Shown piece after piece: positions 30,279 through 39,455 of a DNA stretch of 64,000 nucleotides. A model generated the notes under the pieces. That model ran no database searches. It was not told the DNA's origin and saw only the letters and a list, made by a program, of their open reading frames with translations. The stretch's first letter is position 1, and the number at the start of each line of letters is the position of its first letter. The translations under genes and the position numbers were made by a program. Source of the stretch: Mycolicibacterium elephantis DSM 44368 (lineage in GTDB: Bacteria > Actinomycetota > Actinomycetes > Mycobacteriales > Mycobacteriaceae); contig NZ_ATDN01000015.1 of the NCBI RefSeq assembly GCF_004014805.1, forward strand, positions 57,385-121,384, written 5' to 3'.

Positions 30279-31363
30279 CGACGCCGCTGACCCCGGAGAA
30301 CATCCGGCGCGCCCCCAAGGCGCTGCTGCACGACCACCTCGACGGCGGCCTGCGCCCGGCCACCGTCGTCGAGCTGGCCGACGCGGCCGGCTACACCGAT
30401 CTGCCTTCCACCGACGCCGACGAGCTCGCGAAGATCTTCCGGACCGCCACGCACAGCGGGTCTCTGGGGCGCTACCTGCAGCCGTTCGCCCACACCGTCG
30501 GGGTGATGCAGACCCCGGAGGCGCTGCACCGGGTGGCCTACGAGTGCGTCGAGGACCTCGCCGAGGACAACGTCGTCTACGCCGAGGTCCGCTTCGCGCC
30601 GGAACTGCACATCGACGGCGGGATGTCGCTGGACGCGGTCGTCGACGCGGTGCTGGCCGGCTTCGTCGACGGGGAGAAGGCCGCCGCCGCGGAGGGTCGT
30701 GCCATCACGGTGCGCTGCCTGGTGACCGCGATGCGCCATGCCGCCCGTTCGCTGGAGATCGCGAAGCTGGCGATCCGGTTCCGCGACAAGGGCGTCGTCG
30801 GCTTCGACATCGCCGGCGCCGAGGCCGGATATCCGCCCACCCGGCACCTCGACGCGTTCGAGTACATGCGAAGCAACAACGCGCGCTTCACGATTCACGC
30901 CGGCGAGGCGTTCGGCCTGCCGTCCATCCACGAGGCGATCGCCTTCTGTGGTGCCGACCGGTTGGGCCACGGGGTGCGCATCGTCGACGACATCACCGTC
31001 GCGGAGGACGGCACCGCGAAACTGGGCAGGCTGGCGTCGCTGCTGCGCGACAAGCGAATTCCGTTCGAGCTGTGCCCGAGCAGCAACGTGCAGACCGGCG
31101 CGGTCGCCAGCATCGCCGAGCATCCCTTCGACCTGTTGGCGCGGCTGCGGTTCCGCGTCACCGTCAACACCGACAACCGGCTGATGAGCGACACCTCGAT
31201 GAGCCAGGAGATGCTGCGGCTGGTGGAGGCGTTCGGTTACGGCTGGACCGATCTGCAGTGGTTCACCATCAACGCGATGAAGTCGGCGTTCATCTCGTTC
31301 GACGAACGGCTCGCGCTCATCGACGACGTGATCAAGCCCAGCTACGCCGTTCTGATCGGCTAA
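30275..31363 (+). CDS. add: Adenosine deaminase
   Basis: A 362-residue zinc-dependent TIM-barrel deaminase converting adenosine to inosine. Metal and catalytic residues sit in the standard places: [10 protein letters not shown] (two His ligands), [18 protein letters not shown] (His and Glu), DRLGHGVRI (His), and NTDNRLMSD, where Asp is the last ligand. SSNVQTG is also conserved. It is coupled to deoA. Its stop overlaps the stop of the convergent nitronate-monooxygenase-like gene by three bases. Confidence 0.96.
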   Translation: MTTPLTPENIRRAPKALLHDHLDGGLRPATVVELADAAGYTDLPSTDADELAKIFRTATHSGSLGRYLQPFAHTVGVMQTPEALHRVAYECVEDLAEDNVVYAEVRFAPELHIDGGMSLDAVVDAVLAGFVDGEKAAAAEGRAITVRCLVTAMRHAARSLEIAKLAIRFRDKGVVGFDIAGAEAGYPPTRHLDAFEYMRSNNARFTIHAGEAFGLPSIHEAIAFCGADRLGHGVRIVDDITVAEDGTAKLGRLASLLRDKRIPFELCPSSNVQTGAVASIAEHPFDLLARLRFRVTVNTDNRLMSDTSMSQEMLRLVEAFGYGWTDLQWFTINAMKSAFISFDERLALIDDVIKPSYAVLIG

Positions 31364-32316
31364 CGCGTTTCGCCCCACCGGCCGAGCAGCCGCTCCGCCT
31401 CGGCGCCCAACCGCCCGATCACGTCCGCCGCGGATTCGACGGTGTCCAGCACCCCGACACCCTGACCCGCGTTGATCGGCGCCAGCCGGTGGTCCTCGGC
31501 GGCGACGGCGGCGGCCAGCGCGTCGCGCTCGGCGTCGGTCAGCTCGGCTTCCCTGCCGTCCCACGTGTCGGTGAAAGCGTTGCGCAGCACCCGTTCCGGC
31601 AGGGTCGCCGGCCACGGGTAGCCCTGTGCGACGTCGAAGACCCGGGTGGTGACGGTGTCGGTGTCGCGTGCGGCGAGCAACCGCGTGCGCACGGCGAGGG
31701 AGACCGACGCCTCGAGGCAGGCGCTGAACGCGGTGCCGACCCACGCGCCCGCCGCGCCCGCCGCCAGCACGGCGGCCACGCCGCGGCCCGAGGAGATTCC
31801 GCCCGCGGCGAGCACGGGCACCGAGTAGCGGTCGAGCACCGAGGTGAGCAGCGGCAGCGTGCCGATCAGGGGTGCGCCGTGGCCGCCGCCCTCGGCGCCG
31901 CGCGCGATCAGCACGTCGACCCCGGCGTCGACCGCGCGCTGCGCCGCGGCGAGATCCCCTACCTGCGTCGCGGTGGGCACCCCCGCGTCGCGCGCGGGCG
32001 CCACCCAGGAGAAGTCGTCACCGAAACCCACCGACAGCAGCGCCGGACGCGCCGCGATGGCGGCGTCGAGCAGCCCGGGCTCGGCGGCCGCCACCCAGTC
32101 CACGAGCCCGATACCGAACGGCGACTTCAGTTCCGAGAGCTCACGCAGCCCGGTCTCGAGCTGCGACAGGGACGCCGAACTGCCGAGCCCGAGCATGCCG
32201 AGCCCACCGGCGCGCGACACCGCGGCGGCCAGCGCACCGCCGGCGACCCCGCCCATCGGCGCGTTGACGATCGGCACGGTGAGACCCATCCGGGCCGACC
32301 AGTCGGTCGCGACCAT
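31360..32316 (-). CDS. Nitronate monooxygenase family FMN protein
   Basis: A 318-residue (beta/alpha)8 FMN enzyme of the 2-nitropropane-dioxygenase/NMO family. Visible: [20 protein letters not shown] (FMN loop), [38 protein letters not shown] (phosphate and catalytic-histidine region), [22 protein letters not shown] and [14 protein letters not shown]. The family oxidises alkyl nitronates, but many mycobacterial members have unknown substrates. ATG 32316 shares one base with the upstream gene's stop (TGATG), so it is coupled to it. Confidence 0.88.
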   Translation of the reverse strand: MVATDWSARMGLTVPIVNAPMGGVAGGALAAAVSRAGGLGMLGLGSSASLSQLETGLRELSELKSPFGIGLVDWVAAAEPGLLDAAIAARPALLSVGFGDDFSWVAPARDAGVPTATQVGDLAAAQRAVDAGVDVLIARGAEGGGHGAPLIGTLPLLTSVLDRYSVPVLAAGGISSGRGVAAVLAAGAAGAWVGTAFSACLEASVSLAVRTRLLAARDTDTVTTRVFDVAQGYPWPATLPERVLRNAFTDTWDGREAELTDAERDALAAAVAAEDHRLAPINAGQGVGVLDTVESAADVIGRLGAEAERLLGRWGETR

Positions 32317-33599
32317 CAGCCGTAGGCTTGCTCCGGACGCAGCCGCGACTCCACGAACGCCTCCAGCGCCTCCCACTGCTCGACGGCCTTGGCGTAGGGC
32401 GCGTTGGGGCGGTTCACGCTCTTGGGATCCAGCACGTGGGCGACCAGCCGGCCCAGCGGCTGATCGGCGTCGAGGCTCTGCTCCACGATGGGGTCCTCGG
32501 CGTAATCACCGATGTCCCTGAGCAGTTCGACGGCCAGATCCAGCTGGTCGCGGTCCAGCGCGTCGGGTCCCTCGGCCATGTCGTCGACGATGCCGGTCAG
32601 CACGTAGACGTTCTCGTCGCCGACCTCGATCTGCAGCGACCCGTCGGTGGCCGCGGTGCGGATGTCGTCGTAGGTGGCCAGATCCGACAGGTCGTGGTCG
32701 TGTTCGTCGGCCAGATACCGCGCGAGCGCACGCTCGGAGCCGAACACGCTGATCCTTCCGTTGCGGCCCAAGAAGACCGGCTGATCGTCCAGGTAGCAGC
32801 GCAACGTGTAGTAGGTGTTGGCGCCGGCCATGATCCGCACCGGGTCGATGCCGACCTTGATCCAGAAGTCCTCGTCGCTGCCCAGCACCAGGCTGGTCGC
32901 CTGGGTTTCGAGCGCGTCGGACTCTGCGTCGGCGGTCTCGTCGGCCTGGGTGTCGGCGGCGAGCTCTTCGATCGGATCCTCGTCGACGTCGGGCTCTGGG
33001 GCGGGTTCGGCCAGCTCCGCCTCGGCCTTCTCCGCGGCGGCCGCGTCGACGTCGGGGATGGTGACCAGCTCGTCGAGCGCGTCGATGACGTTGTCCCAGC
33101 CGCGGTTGACGACCGCGAGGATCTCGCCCCACCGCTTGCGCCCGCTGCGGCCGCGGAACGCCTCGATGCCGCCGCCCAGCGTGGCGAGCACCGGGTTGCC
33201 GTTGAAGAACTTGGTGATCGGCGGCAGCTCACATACCGAGCCGATGGCCGAGACCACCGCCATTGTGCGGTGCACCTGGGTCACCGACTCCTCGGTGGGC
33301 TTCTCGGCGACCAGTTCGGCCACGCCGATCACGTCGAACTGGCGGTCCTCCGAAGGATCGAACCGGTGCGCGTTGGCCTCGGTCAGCTTCTCCCACGCCG
33401 GGTGGTCGTCGAGGTCGTTGTCGTTGTTCGTCCTGACGAACGCCACCATGTCGGCCACGGTTTCGAACGCGTAGAGGTCGTCGCCCTTGCCGAGGAACGC
33501 CTCCCACTCGTCGCCCGCGTCGCGCCAGCGTGGCGCCCACAACGTGTACAGGTCACCCTTGGTCAGCCCGAGCCGGATCGGCACGATGTCAGCAGCCAT
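32316..33599 (-). CDS. Conserved actinobacterial protein (Rv3311-like), unknown function
   Basis: A 427-residue acidic cytosolic protein resembling Rv3311. The N-terminal half (about 1-185) includes VPIRLGLTKGDLYTLWAPRW and WEAFLGKGDDLYAFETVADM. A very acidic Ala/Glu/Asp linker spans about 190-235. A second module contains WIKVGIDPVRIM, YYTLRCYLDDQPVFLGRNG and ISVFGSERALARYL. The two halves both contain a short 'value-then-display' pattern (DLYAF/ISVFGS followed by a helix), suggesting related modules. No catalytic motif is evident. ATG 33599 follows a -10 hexamer at leaderless spacing. Confidence 0.82.
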   Translation of the reverse strand: MAADIVPIRLGLTKGDLYTLWAPRWRDAGDEWEAFLGKGDDLYAFETVADMVAFVRTNNDNDLDDHPAWEKLTEANAHRFDPSEDRQFDVIGVAELVAEKPTEESVTQVHRTMAVVSAIGSVCELPPITKFFNGNPVLATLGGGIEAFRGRSGRKRWGEILAVVNRGWDNVIDALDELVTIPDVDAAAAEKAEAELAEPAPEPDVDEDPIEELAADTQADETADAESDALETQATSLVLGSDEDFWIKVGIDPVRIMAGANTYYTLRCYLDDQPVFLGRNGRISVFGSERALARYLADEHDHDLSDLATYDDIRTAATDGSLQIEVGDENVYVLTGIVDDMAEGPDALDRDQLDLAVELLRDIGDYAEDPIVEQSLDADQPLGRLVAHVLDPKSVNRPNAPYAKAVEQWEALEAFVESRLRPEQAYG

Positions 33600-33606
33600 G
33601 GCGCAC

Positions 33607-33612
33607 AGCCTA
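33607..33612 (-). promoter_or_regulatory. -10 hexamer TAGGCT of leaderless Rv3311-like gene
   Basis: On the minus strand TAGGCT, seven bases, then ATG 33599. The 34-base gap after the NlpC/P60 gene therefore probably contains a promoter. Confidence 0.5.
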
Positions 33613-33633
33613 ACCACCTGACCTGGCAGTGCC

Positions 33634-34701
33634 TCACGCCGTCGGTCGCCAGAAGCCCTGGAACCCCTGCCCGGCGTTCTCGGTGCGGATCGGCGACAGC
33701 TTGACCGGATCGCCCGCCTCGATCATCGTGCCGTTGCCGACGATCATCGCGACGTGGCCGTCCCACACCGCCAGGTCGCCAGGGCGCAGCGAGCCGGCGT
33801 CGACGGCGGCGCCGATGTCCTGCTCCTGCGCCAGCCGGGGAATGTTCAGCCCCGCCTCGCGATAGGCCCACTGGGTGAGGCCGCTGCAGTCCAGGCCGAC
33901 GCCCGGGGTGGTGCCACCCCACTGGTACGGCACCCCGAGCTGGGTCAGCGCATGACGCACCGCGCTGGCGGCCACGGCGTTGGGCGCCGTCGCGACGCTG
34001 CCGTCGGGCAGCCGGACCGCGACGCCGTCGCCGAACGTCGCCGCATCGGGCACCGGCGTCGCGGGCTCGCGCGCCAGCGACGCCAGCTCACCCAGGGCGC
34101 CGCCGAGCCCGGAACCCGCCGGTGCGCTGCCCAAACCGCCCGAGCCGCCCGAGGTGGGCATCGCGGGCATGGCCGGGGGTGCCGTCGACGCGGGCGCCGA
34201 CGACGGCGACGCGGGTGCGCGCACCGCCGCGACGTGCCCGTCCAGTTCGGCCTCGAGTTCCTCGACGGCCCCGACGGCCTCCCGCAGCGAGCGGCGTGCC
34301 TCGGCCAGCAGCTTCTCGGCCACCCCCGGCGAGTCGAGGTAGGGCTCCAGCGCGGCGGCGCGGGCCTCGAAGTCCTCGACGATCGCCTGCAACCGGGCAC
34401 GGACCCGCGCGACCGAATCCGACGCGGCGCGCGCCGACACGCCGAGCCGGTCGGCGTGCTCGGCGAGTTCGTCGATGGCCGCGAACGTCCTCGCCATGAA
34501 GCCCGCCGCGCCCTCCGCGCCGCGCCCGGACCACGACATGCCCGCCTGCAACCAGGCCCGCCGGGCCCCCGCGGCGACGTCGGCGAGCGCGTCGCGGGCC
34601 CGGTCCAGCGCCGCGGCGGGATCGTCCGGCCGGCCCGGCCCGACCATCGACGCCACCTCGCGGATGGGCGCCGCCAACGCCGCGACCAGGGCGCTGGGCA
34701 C
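33634..34701 (-). CDS. NlpC/P60 (C40) peptidase with N-terminal helical ESX-like domain
   Basis: A 355-residue protein. Residues 1-165 form a predicted helical hairpin region reminiscent of WXG100/ESX substrates (AWLQAGMSWSGRGAEGAAGFM, then long Ala/Glu/Arg helices). Residues about 165-240 form a Pro/Ser/Gly linker. A C-terminal NlpC/P60 domain (about 245-355) cuts D-Glu-DAP-type peptidoglycan bonds. Its catalytic Cys is in VGLDCSGLTQWAYREAG, the His in WDGHVAMIVGNGTMIEAG. There is no classical signal peptide, so export through a type VII system is plausible. GTG 34701 starts two bases after the EspC-like gene, indicating an operon. Confidence 0.88.
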   Translation of the reverse strand: MPSALVAALAAPIREVASMVGPGRPDDPAAALDRARDALADVAAGARRAWLQAGMSWSGRGAEGAAGFMARTFAAIDELAEHADRLGVSARAASDSVARVRARLQAIVEDFEARAAALEPYLDSPGVAEKLLAEARRSLREAVGAVEELEAELDGHVAAVRAPASPSSAPASTAPPAMPAMPTSGGSGGLGSAPAGSGLGGALGELASLAREPATPVPDAATFGDGVAVRLPDGSVATAPNAVAASAVRHALTQLGVPYQWGGTTPGVGLDCSGLTQWAYREAGLNIPRLAQEQDIGAAVDAGSLRPGDLAVWDGHVAMIVGNGTMIEAGDPVKLSPIRTENAGQGFQGFWRPTA

Positions 34702-34703
34702 GG

Positions 34704-35000
34704 CTACACCCCGGTGATGCGATCGCGGGCACCGGCATCGGCGTCGTCGTAGGCCGCCGCGGCGGCGTATGCGGTGGTGTGCGCCGCCGCGAGCCGCTCG
34801 CTCACCGCGGTGACGGCGCGGGCGCCCTCAGCGGCCGCCTCGTTGAACGCGGCCACGAACCGGGCGCCGACGGGGCCCAGGTTCGGCGGCGGCAACGACG
34901 CCAGCAGCGCGGCGACGTCGGCGAGGTCAGCGGCGTGCGCGGCGCTGGCGGAGCCCAGGGTGCGGATCGCGTCGGTATCGGCGAAGGTATCGGCGAGCAT
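34704..35000 (-). CDS. Small EspC-like (type VII secretion target) protein
   Basis: A 98-residue Ala-rich helical protein with the look of the EspC/DUF2580-type T7SS target family: two amphipathic helices ([20 protein letters not shown] and a second rich in [20 protein letters not shown]) flanking a [12 protein letters not shown] turn. No WXG motif is present. It is directly upstream of the NlpC/P60 gene, and the pair may be secreted together. The start is uncertain: ATG 35000, GTG 35015 and ATG 35036 are all in frame. The last would leave only 13 bases before the divergent upp start. Confidence 0.68.
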   Translation of the reverse strand: MLADTFADTDAIRTLGSASAAHAADLADVAALLASLPPPNLGPVGARFVAAFNEAAAEGARAVTAVSERLAAAHTTAYAAAAAYDDADAGARDRITGV

Positions 35001-35036
35001 GCGGTTAGGACGCACGGCGAGGGCGGTCGGTTCCAT

Positions 35037-35042
35037 TAAGGT
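35037..35042 (+). promoter_or_regulatory. -10 hexamer TAAGGT of leaderless upp
   Basis: TAAGGT, seven bases, then ATG 35050, with no ribosome site. Confidence 0.5.
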
Positions 35043-35049
35043 TCGGCGC

Positions 35050-35673
35050 ATGGATGTGCGCGTCGTCGACCACCCGCTGGCCGCCGCGCGGCTGACCACG
35101 CTGCGCAACGAGGCCACCGGCAACGCGGCCTTCCGCGCGGCGCTGCGCGACCTGACGCTGATGCTGGTGTACGAGGCCACCCGCGACTTGCCCGTCGAGC
35201 CGGTGGCGGTGCACACCCCGATCGCCGACACCACCGGGTGCAAGCTGGCCAACCCGCCGCTTCTCGTCCCGGTGCTGCGGGCGGGCCTGGGCATGGTCGA
35301 CCAGGCGCATGCGCTGATCCCCGAGGCGCTGGTCGGCTTCGTCGGCGTCGCCCGCAACGAGCAAACCCTCGTGCCCACACCGTATCTGGAGTCGCTGCCC
35401 GGCGATCTGAGCGCACAGCCCGTGATGGTGCTGGATCCCATGCTCGCGACCGGAGGTTCGATGGCCCACACCATCGAGCTGTTGCATTCGCGCAATGCCG
35501 TAGACATCACCGCGATCTGCGTGGTGGCCGCTCCGGAAGGCCTTGCGAAGCTGGAGAAGGTGGCCCCGGAGTTGCGGCTGTTCACCGCCGCGATCGACCA
35601 GGGGCTCAACGAGATCGCCTACATCGTGCCGGGCCTCGGCGATGCCGGGGACCGCCAGTTCGGCCCGCGTTGA
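35050..35673 (+). CDS. upp: Uracil phosphoribosyltransferase
   Basis: A 207-residue type I PRTase that salvages uracil with PRPP to UMP. The PRPP-binding motif is [13 protein letters not shown]. Uracil-site residues are in [18 protein letters not shown] near the C-terminus, and [14 protein letters not shown] is conserved. The length equals that of Rv3309c. ATG 35050 is the start that gives [20 protein letters not shown]. Its 3-prime end faces pmmB across a strong palindrome. Confidence 0.96.
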   Translation: MDVRVVDHPLAAARLTTLRNEATGNAAFRAALRDLTLMLVYEATRDLPVEPVAVHTPIADTTGCKLANPPLLVPVLRAGLGMVDQAHALIPEALVGFVGVARNEQTLVPTPYLESLPGDLSAQPVMVLDPMLATGGSMAHTIELLHSRNAVDITAICVVAAPEGLAKLEKVAPELRLFTAAIDQGLNEIAYIVPGLGDAGDRQFGPR

Positions 35674-35682
35674 TCTTTCCCG

Positions 35683-35742
35683 GCGAGCAGACGCGAAAAC
35701 CCCCTGAACTGGGGGATTTTGGGGGTTTTTACGTCTGCTCGC
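35683..35742. terminator. Bidirectional terminator-like palindrome between upp and pmmB
   Basis: A 22-base left arm (35683-35704, GCGAGCAGACGCGAAAAC then CCCC) pairs with 35721-35742 at 20 of 22 positions. The arms carry internal A/T runs, so each strand ends in a U-rich segment. The right arm contains the last codons and stop of pmmB (Glu-Gln-Thr-stop), so the repeat has been recruited into the coding end. Confidence 0.75.
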
Positions 35743-37375
35743 GCCCGAAGAAATCAGCGGCCACCTCGTCCTGCAGGCGCTGCGCCCGGGCCCGCGCCGT
35801 ATCGAGGTCACCGTTCTCGCTGCAGCGAACTTCGATGTAGGCCTTGACCTTTGGCTCGGTACCCGACGGCCGCACCACCAGCCGCACCGAGGTCTCCCCG
35901 TCGCCTCCGGACAGGATCAACGCGTCGGTGCGCAGCGGGCCGTCCGCGTCGAGCAGGTCGGTGACGGTGACGTCGAAGCCGGCAAGCCGATCGGGCGGGT
36001 TCCGGCGTAACCGGTCCAGCACGGCCGCCGCCTGACGCACGTCTTCGACCGGCCGCGACACCGCGGTGGTGGTGTGCACACCGTGGCGGCGGGCCAGGTC
36101 GTCGAGCGCGTCGAGCAGGGTGTGGCCGCGGTGCTGCATCGCGACGACCAGATCGCAGGCCAGCACGGCCGCACTGATGCCGTCCTTGTCCCGCACCGCG
36201 GCCGGGTCGACGCAATGGCCGATCGCCTCCTCGTAGGCGTACACCAGCGTGCTGCCGGGAAGCTTTTCGTCGGCGCGCACGAGCCACTTGAACCCGGTGA
36301 GGGTTTCGACGTGTTGCGCGCCGTGCTCGGCGGCGATCGCGGCCAGCATCCGCGACGACACCACCGTGCTGGCCACCACCGAGGCCTCGGTGACCGGACC
36401 CGGCTCGATCTGCGAGAGGATGTAATCGCCCAGCAGCCAACCTGTTTCGTCACCGGTGAGCATCCGCCAGCCGTCGGGGGTGGGAACGCCGATCGCGCAC
36501 CGGTCGGCGTCGGGGTCCAGCGCGACGGCGACGTCGGCGTCGACGTCGGCGGCCAGCTTCAACAGCGCCTCGGTCGCGGCGGGGTCCTCGGGGTTGGGCG
36601 ACGACACGGTGGGGAAGTCCGGGTCGGGCGCGAACTGCTCGTCGACGACGTGCACGTCGGAGAACCCGGCAGCCACCAGCGCGTCGAGCACGAACTCCCC
36701 GCCGACGCCGTGCAGCGGCGTGACCGCCACCCGCGCCGAGCCGTGCGTGTGCCTCACCTGCGCCGCGCGCTCGACGAACCGCTGTACCTCGTCGACGCCG
36801 GAGGGTTCGACGGCGGCGCGCCGGATCTCGTCGGCGTGGGGGGCCTTGGCCATCGCCTGCTCGATGTCGCGGTCGGTCGGCGGCACGATCGGGTAGCCGC
36901 CCTCGAAGTAGACCTTGTACCCGTTGTCGGTGGGCGGATTGTGCGACGCGGTGATCATGATCCCCGCGACGGCCGACTGGCGGCGCACGGCGAACGGCAC
37001 CACCGGGGTCGGTACCGACGTGAACATCAGCGTGACGGTAAAGCCCTCGGCGGCAAGGACTTCGGCGGCGGCCAATGCGAACTCGTCGGAGCCGTGCCGG
37101 GCGTCGCGGCCGACCACGACGTTCTGGCCGGACAACCCGCGGTCGTGCAACACCTTTGCCACCGCCCACGTCGCGCGCAGCACGACGGCGAGGTTCATCC
37201 CGTTCGGTCCGCCGCGCAGCGGACCGCGCAGCCCCGCCGTGCCGAACGTCAGCGGGTGGGCGAACCGCTCGGCGAGCTCCTCCTCCGAGAGCGCTTTGAG
37301 CTCGGCGGCGGTGCGGGGATCGGGGTCGTGGGCAATCCACTCCTGCGCGGTGGTCGAGGTCCGCGACAACGTCAT
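35729..37375 (-). CDS. pmmB: Phosphohexomutase (phosphomannomutase/phosphoglucomutase)
   Basis: A 548-residue alpha-D-phosphohexomutase of the large PGM2/PMM type, counterpart of Rv3308. Catalytic serine loop TASHNPPTDNGYK (Ser about 144); metal-binding loop ALDPDADRCAIG; sugar-binding loop around GDETGWLLGDY and ADEKLPGSTLVYAYEEAIG; phosphate-binding RPSGTEPKVKAYIE. Within a nucleoside-salvage neighbourhood it could interconvert (deoxy)ribose-1- and -5-phosphates released by PunA and DeoA, as some PGM2 relatives do; this is inference. It lies 46 bases downstream of punA on the same strand. Confidence 0.93.
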   Translation of the reverse strand: MTLSRTSTTAQEWIAHDPDPRTAAELKALSEEELAERFAHPLTFGTAGLRGPLRGGPNGMNLAVVLRATWAVAKVLHDRGLSGQNVVVGRDARHGSDEFALAAAEVLAAEGFTVTLMFTSVPTPVVPFAVRRQSAVAGIMITASHNPPTDNGYKVYFEGGYPIVPPTDRDIEQAMAKAPHADEIRRAAVEPSGVDEVQRFVERAAQVRHTHGSARVAVTPLHGVGGEFVLDALVAAGFSDVHVVDEQFAPDPDFPTVSSPNPEDPAATEALLKLAADVDADVAVALDPDADRCAIGVPTPDGWRMLTGDETGWLLGDYILSQIEPGPVTEASVVASTVVSSRMLAAIAAEHGAQHVETLTGFKWLVRADEKLPGSTLVYAYEEAIGHCVDPAAVRDKDGISAAVLACDLVVAMQHRGHTLLDALDDLARRHGVHTTTAVSRPVEDVRQAAAVLDRLRRNPPDRLAGFDVTVTDLLDADGPLRTDALILSGGDGETSVRLVVRPSGTEPKVKAYIEVRCSENGDLDTARARAQRLQDEVAADFFGREQT

Positions 37376-37421
37376 GCGGCTAGTGTGCCCACTTTGTCGG
37401 CGGCATATGCGGGCTCTGCGC

Positions 37422-38216
37422 TCAGAGCCGCGCGATGACCCCGGCCAGCAGGGCGCCCATCCGTGTCGCCGACCGGCGGCCGGCTTCCAGTACCTCTTCG
37501 TGGTTCAGCGGCTGCCCCGTCATTCCGGCCGCCAGGTTGGTCACCAACGACATGGCCAGCACCTCGGCGCCGGCCGCGCGCGCGGCGATCGTCTCGTGCA
37601 CGGTCGACATGCCGACCAGGTCGGCGCCCAGCGTGCGCAGCATGCGGATCTCGGCGGGCGTCTCGTACTGCGGTCCGGGCAGGCCGGCATAGACGCCCTC
37701 GGCCAGCGAGGGTTCGATCTCGCGGGCGACGGCGCGCAACCGCGGCGAGTAGGCGTCCACCATGTCGACGAACCGCGGGCCGACCAGCGGCGAGCGCCCG
37801 GTCAGGTTGAGGTGGTCGCTGATCAGCACGGGCTGGCGCACCGAGAAGTCGGCGCGCAGGCCGCCCGCGGCGTTGGTCAGCACCATCGTGTGCACGCCGC
37901 CGGCGCAGGCGGCCCGCACCGGGTGCACCACATGGCGCAGGTCGTGGCCCTCGTAGGCGTGGATCCTGCCGACGAACACGATCACCCGCCGCTCGCCGAT
38001 ACGCGTCGACAGCAGCCGCCCGCCGTGCCCCTGCGCGGTGGGCGGGGTGAACCCGGGAAGCTCGGCCACGGGCAGCACCGCCACTGGATCACCGAACTGC
38101 TCGGCGGCGGGCGCCCACCCCGAGCCGAGCACCACGGCGACGTCGTGCCGCTCGACGCCGGTGCGGTCGGCGATGGCGGCCGCCGCGTCTCGCGCCAGCG
38201 CGTCCGGGCTCGTCAC
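37422..38216 (-). CDS. deoD: Purine nucleoside phosphorylase
   Basis: A 264-residue trimeric-type PNP (PunA class) that phosphorolyses guanosine and inosine; it is named deoD (Rv3307) in M. tuberculosis. Motifs: [15 protein letters not shown] (phosphate Ser), [24 protein letters not shown] (Glu/His region), [22 protein letters not shown] and [15 protein letters not shown], then [10 protein letters not shown] with the purine-binding Asn. GTG 38216 is preferred because TAAGCT lies seven bases upstream. It is divergent from amiB1. Confidence 0.94.
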   Translation of the reverse strand: MTSPDALARDAAAAIADRTGVERHDVAVVLGSGWAPAAEQFGDPVAVLPVAELPGFTPPTAQGHGGRLLSTRIGERRVIVFVGRIHAYEGHDLRHVVHPVRAACAGGVHTMVLTNAAGGLRADFSVRQPVLISDHLNLTGRSPLVGPRFVDMVDAYSPRLRAVAREIEPSLAEGVYAGLPGPQYETPAEIRMLRTLGADLVGMSTVHETIAARAAGAEVLAMSLVTNLAAGMTGQPLNHEEVLEAGRRSATRMGALLAGVIARL

Positions 38217-38223
38217 GCTGCGC

Positions 38224-38229
38224 AGCTTA
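38224..38229 (-). promoter_or_regulatory. -10 hexamer TAAGCT of leaderless punA/deoD
   Basis: On the minus strand TAAGCT, seven bases, then GTG 38216. Confidence 0.5.
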
Positions 38230-38261
38230 GCCGCCGCAAACGGGCACCATCCGAGCAGTGA

Positions 38262-38267
38262 GATACT
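38262..38267 (+). promoter_or_regulatory. -10 hexamer GATACT of leaderless amiB1
   Basis: GATACT, six bases, then ATG 38274. The divergent punA -10 is only 32 bases away, so the two promoters overlap. Confidence 0.45.
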
Positions 38268-38273
38268 TCCAAG

Positions 38274-39455
38274 ATGCCCACCTCCACCGCGTCGAGCCGC
38301 GTCGAAGACGCCGTCACCCGACGCCGTGGCGACCTGGTGGAGCTGTCCCACGCCATCCACGCCGAGCCCGAACTCGCCTTCGCCGAGCACCTCAGTTGCG
38401 CCAAGACCCAGGCGCTGGCGGCCGAGCACGGCTTCGCGGTCACGGCCGCGCCGGCCGGGCTGGACACCGCGTTTCGCGCCGAGTACGGCAGCGGGCCGCT
38501 GGTGATCGGCGTGTGCGCCGAGTACGACGCGCTGCCTGGCATCGGGCACGCCTGCGGGCACAACATCATCGCCGCCTCGGCCGTCGGCACCGCGCTGGCG
38601 CTGGCCGAGGTGGCCGACGACCTCGGTCTGACCGTGGTGCTGCTGGGCACGCCCGCAGAGGAAGCCGGCGGCGGCAAGGTGCTGATGCTCGAGGCGGGGG
38701 TCTTCGACGACATCGCCGCGACGGTGATGCTGCACCCCGGGCCGCAGGACATCGCCGCCGCGCATTCGCTGGCGCTGTCGCAGGTGGCGGTGCGCTACGA
38801 CGGCAGGGAGGCCCATGCGGCCGTCGCGCCCTATCGCGGTGTCAACGCCGTCGACGCGGTCACGGTCGCGCAGGTGGCCATCGGCCTGCTGCGCCAGCAA
38901 CTGGAGCCCGGCCAGATGGTGCACGGCATCGTCACCGACGGCGGTCAAGCCGCCAACGTGATCCCGGCGCGCGCGGAGATGCAGTACACGATGCGGGCCA
39001 ACGACGCGGCCTCGCTGCGCGGGCTCGAGCAGCGGATGGCCGACTGCTTCCTCGCCGGCGCGGTGGCCACGGGTTGCGATTACCGGGTGACCGAGACCGA
39101 GCCGGCCTACCTCGAACTCGCCCCCGACCGATGGCTCGCCGAGACCTTCCGCGCCGAGATGGTGCGGGTCGGGCGCAACCCGTTGCCGCCCGAGGTGGAG
39201 GCGTCCTCGCCGCTGGGCAGCACCGACATGGGCAATGTCACCCAGGTCATGCCCGGCATCCACCCGATCGTCGGCATCGATGCCGACGGCGCCTCGGTGC
39301 ACCAGCCGGAGTTCGCGGCCGCGGCGGCCGGGCCCAGCGCCGACAGGGCCGTCGTCGAGGGCGCGATCATGTTGGCGCGCACCGTGGTACGGCTGGCCGA
39401 GACGCCCGCCGAACGCGACCGGGTGCTCGACCTGCAGGCAAGGCGGGCGGCATGA
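38274..39455 (+). CDS. amiB1: M20-family amidohydrolase
   Basis: A 393-residue metal-dependent M20D-type amidohydrolase (peptidase M20 with dimerisation domain), counterpart of Rv3306c. Metal-binding parts: [14 protein letters not shown] (His, His/Asn), [11 protein letters not shown] (catalytic and ligand glutamates), MLHPGPQD (His) and the C-terminal [16 protein letters not shown]. The lid domain contains [18 protein letters not shown]. The M20D group hydrolyses N-acyl amino acids or aminobenzoyl-glutamate-like amides; the substrate here is unknown. It overlaps amiA1 by four bases (ATGA). Confidence 0.9.
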   Translation: MPTSTASSRVEDAVTRRRGDLVELSHAIHAEPELAFAEHLSCAKTQALAAEHGFAVTAAPAGLDTAFRAEYGSGPLVIGVCAEYDALPGIGHACGHNIIAASAVGTALALAEVADDLGLTVVLLGTPAEEAGGGKVLMLEAGVFDDIAATVMLHPGPQDIAAAHSLALSQVAVRYDGREAHAAVAPYRGVNAVDAVTVAQVAIGLLRQQLEPGQMVHGIVTDGGQAANVIPARAEMQYTMRANDAASLRGLEQRMADCFLAGAVATGCDYRVTETEPAYLELAPDRWLAETFRAEMVRVGRNPLPPEVEASSPLGSTDMGNVTQVMPGIHPIVGIDADGASVHQPEFAAAAAGPSADRAVVEGAIMLARTVVRLAETPAERDRVLDLQARRAA

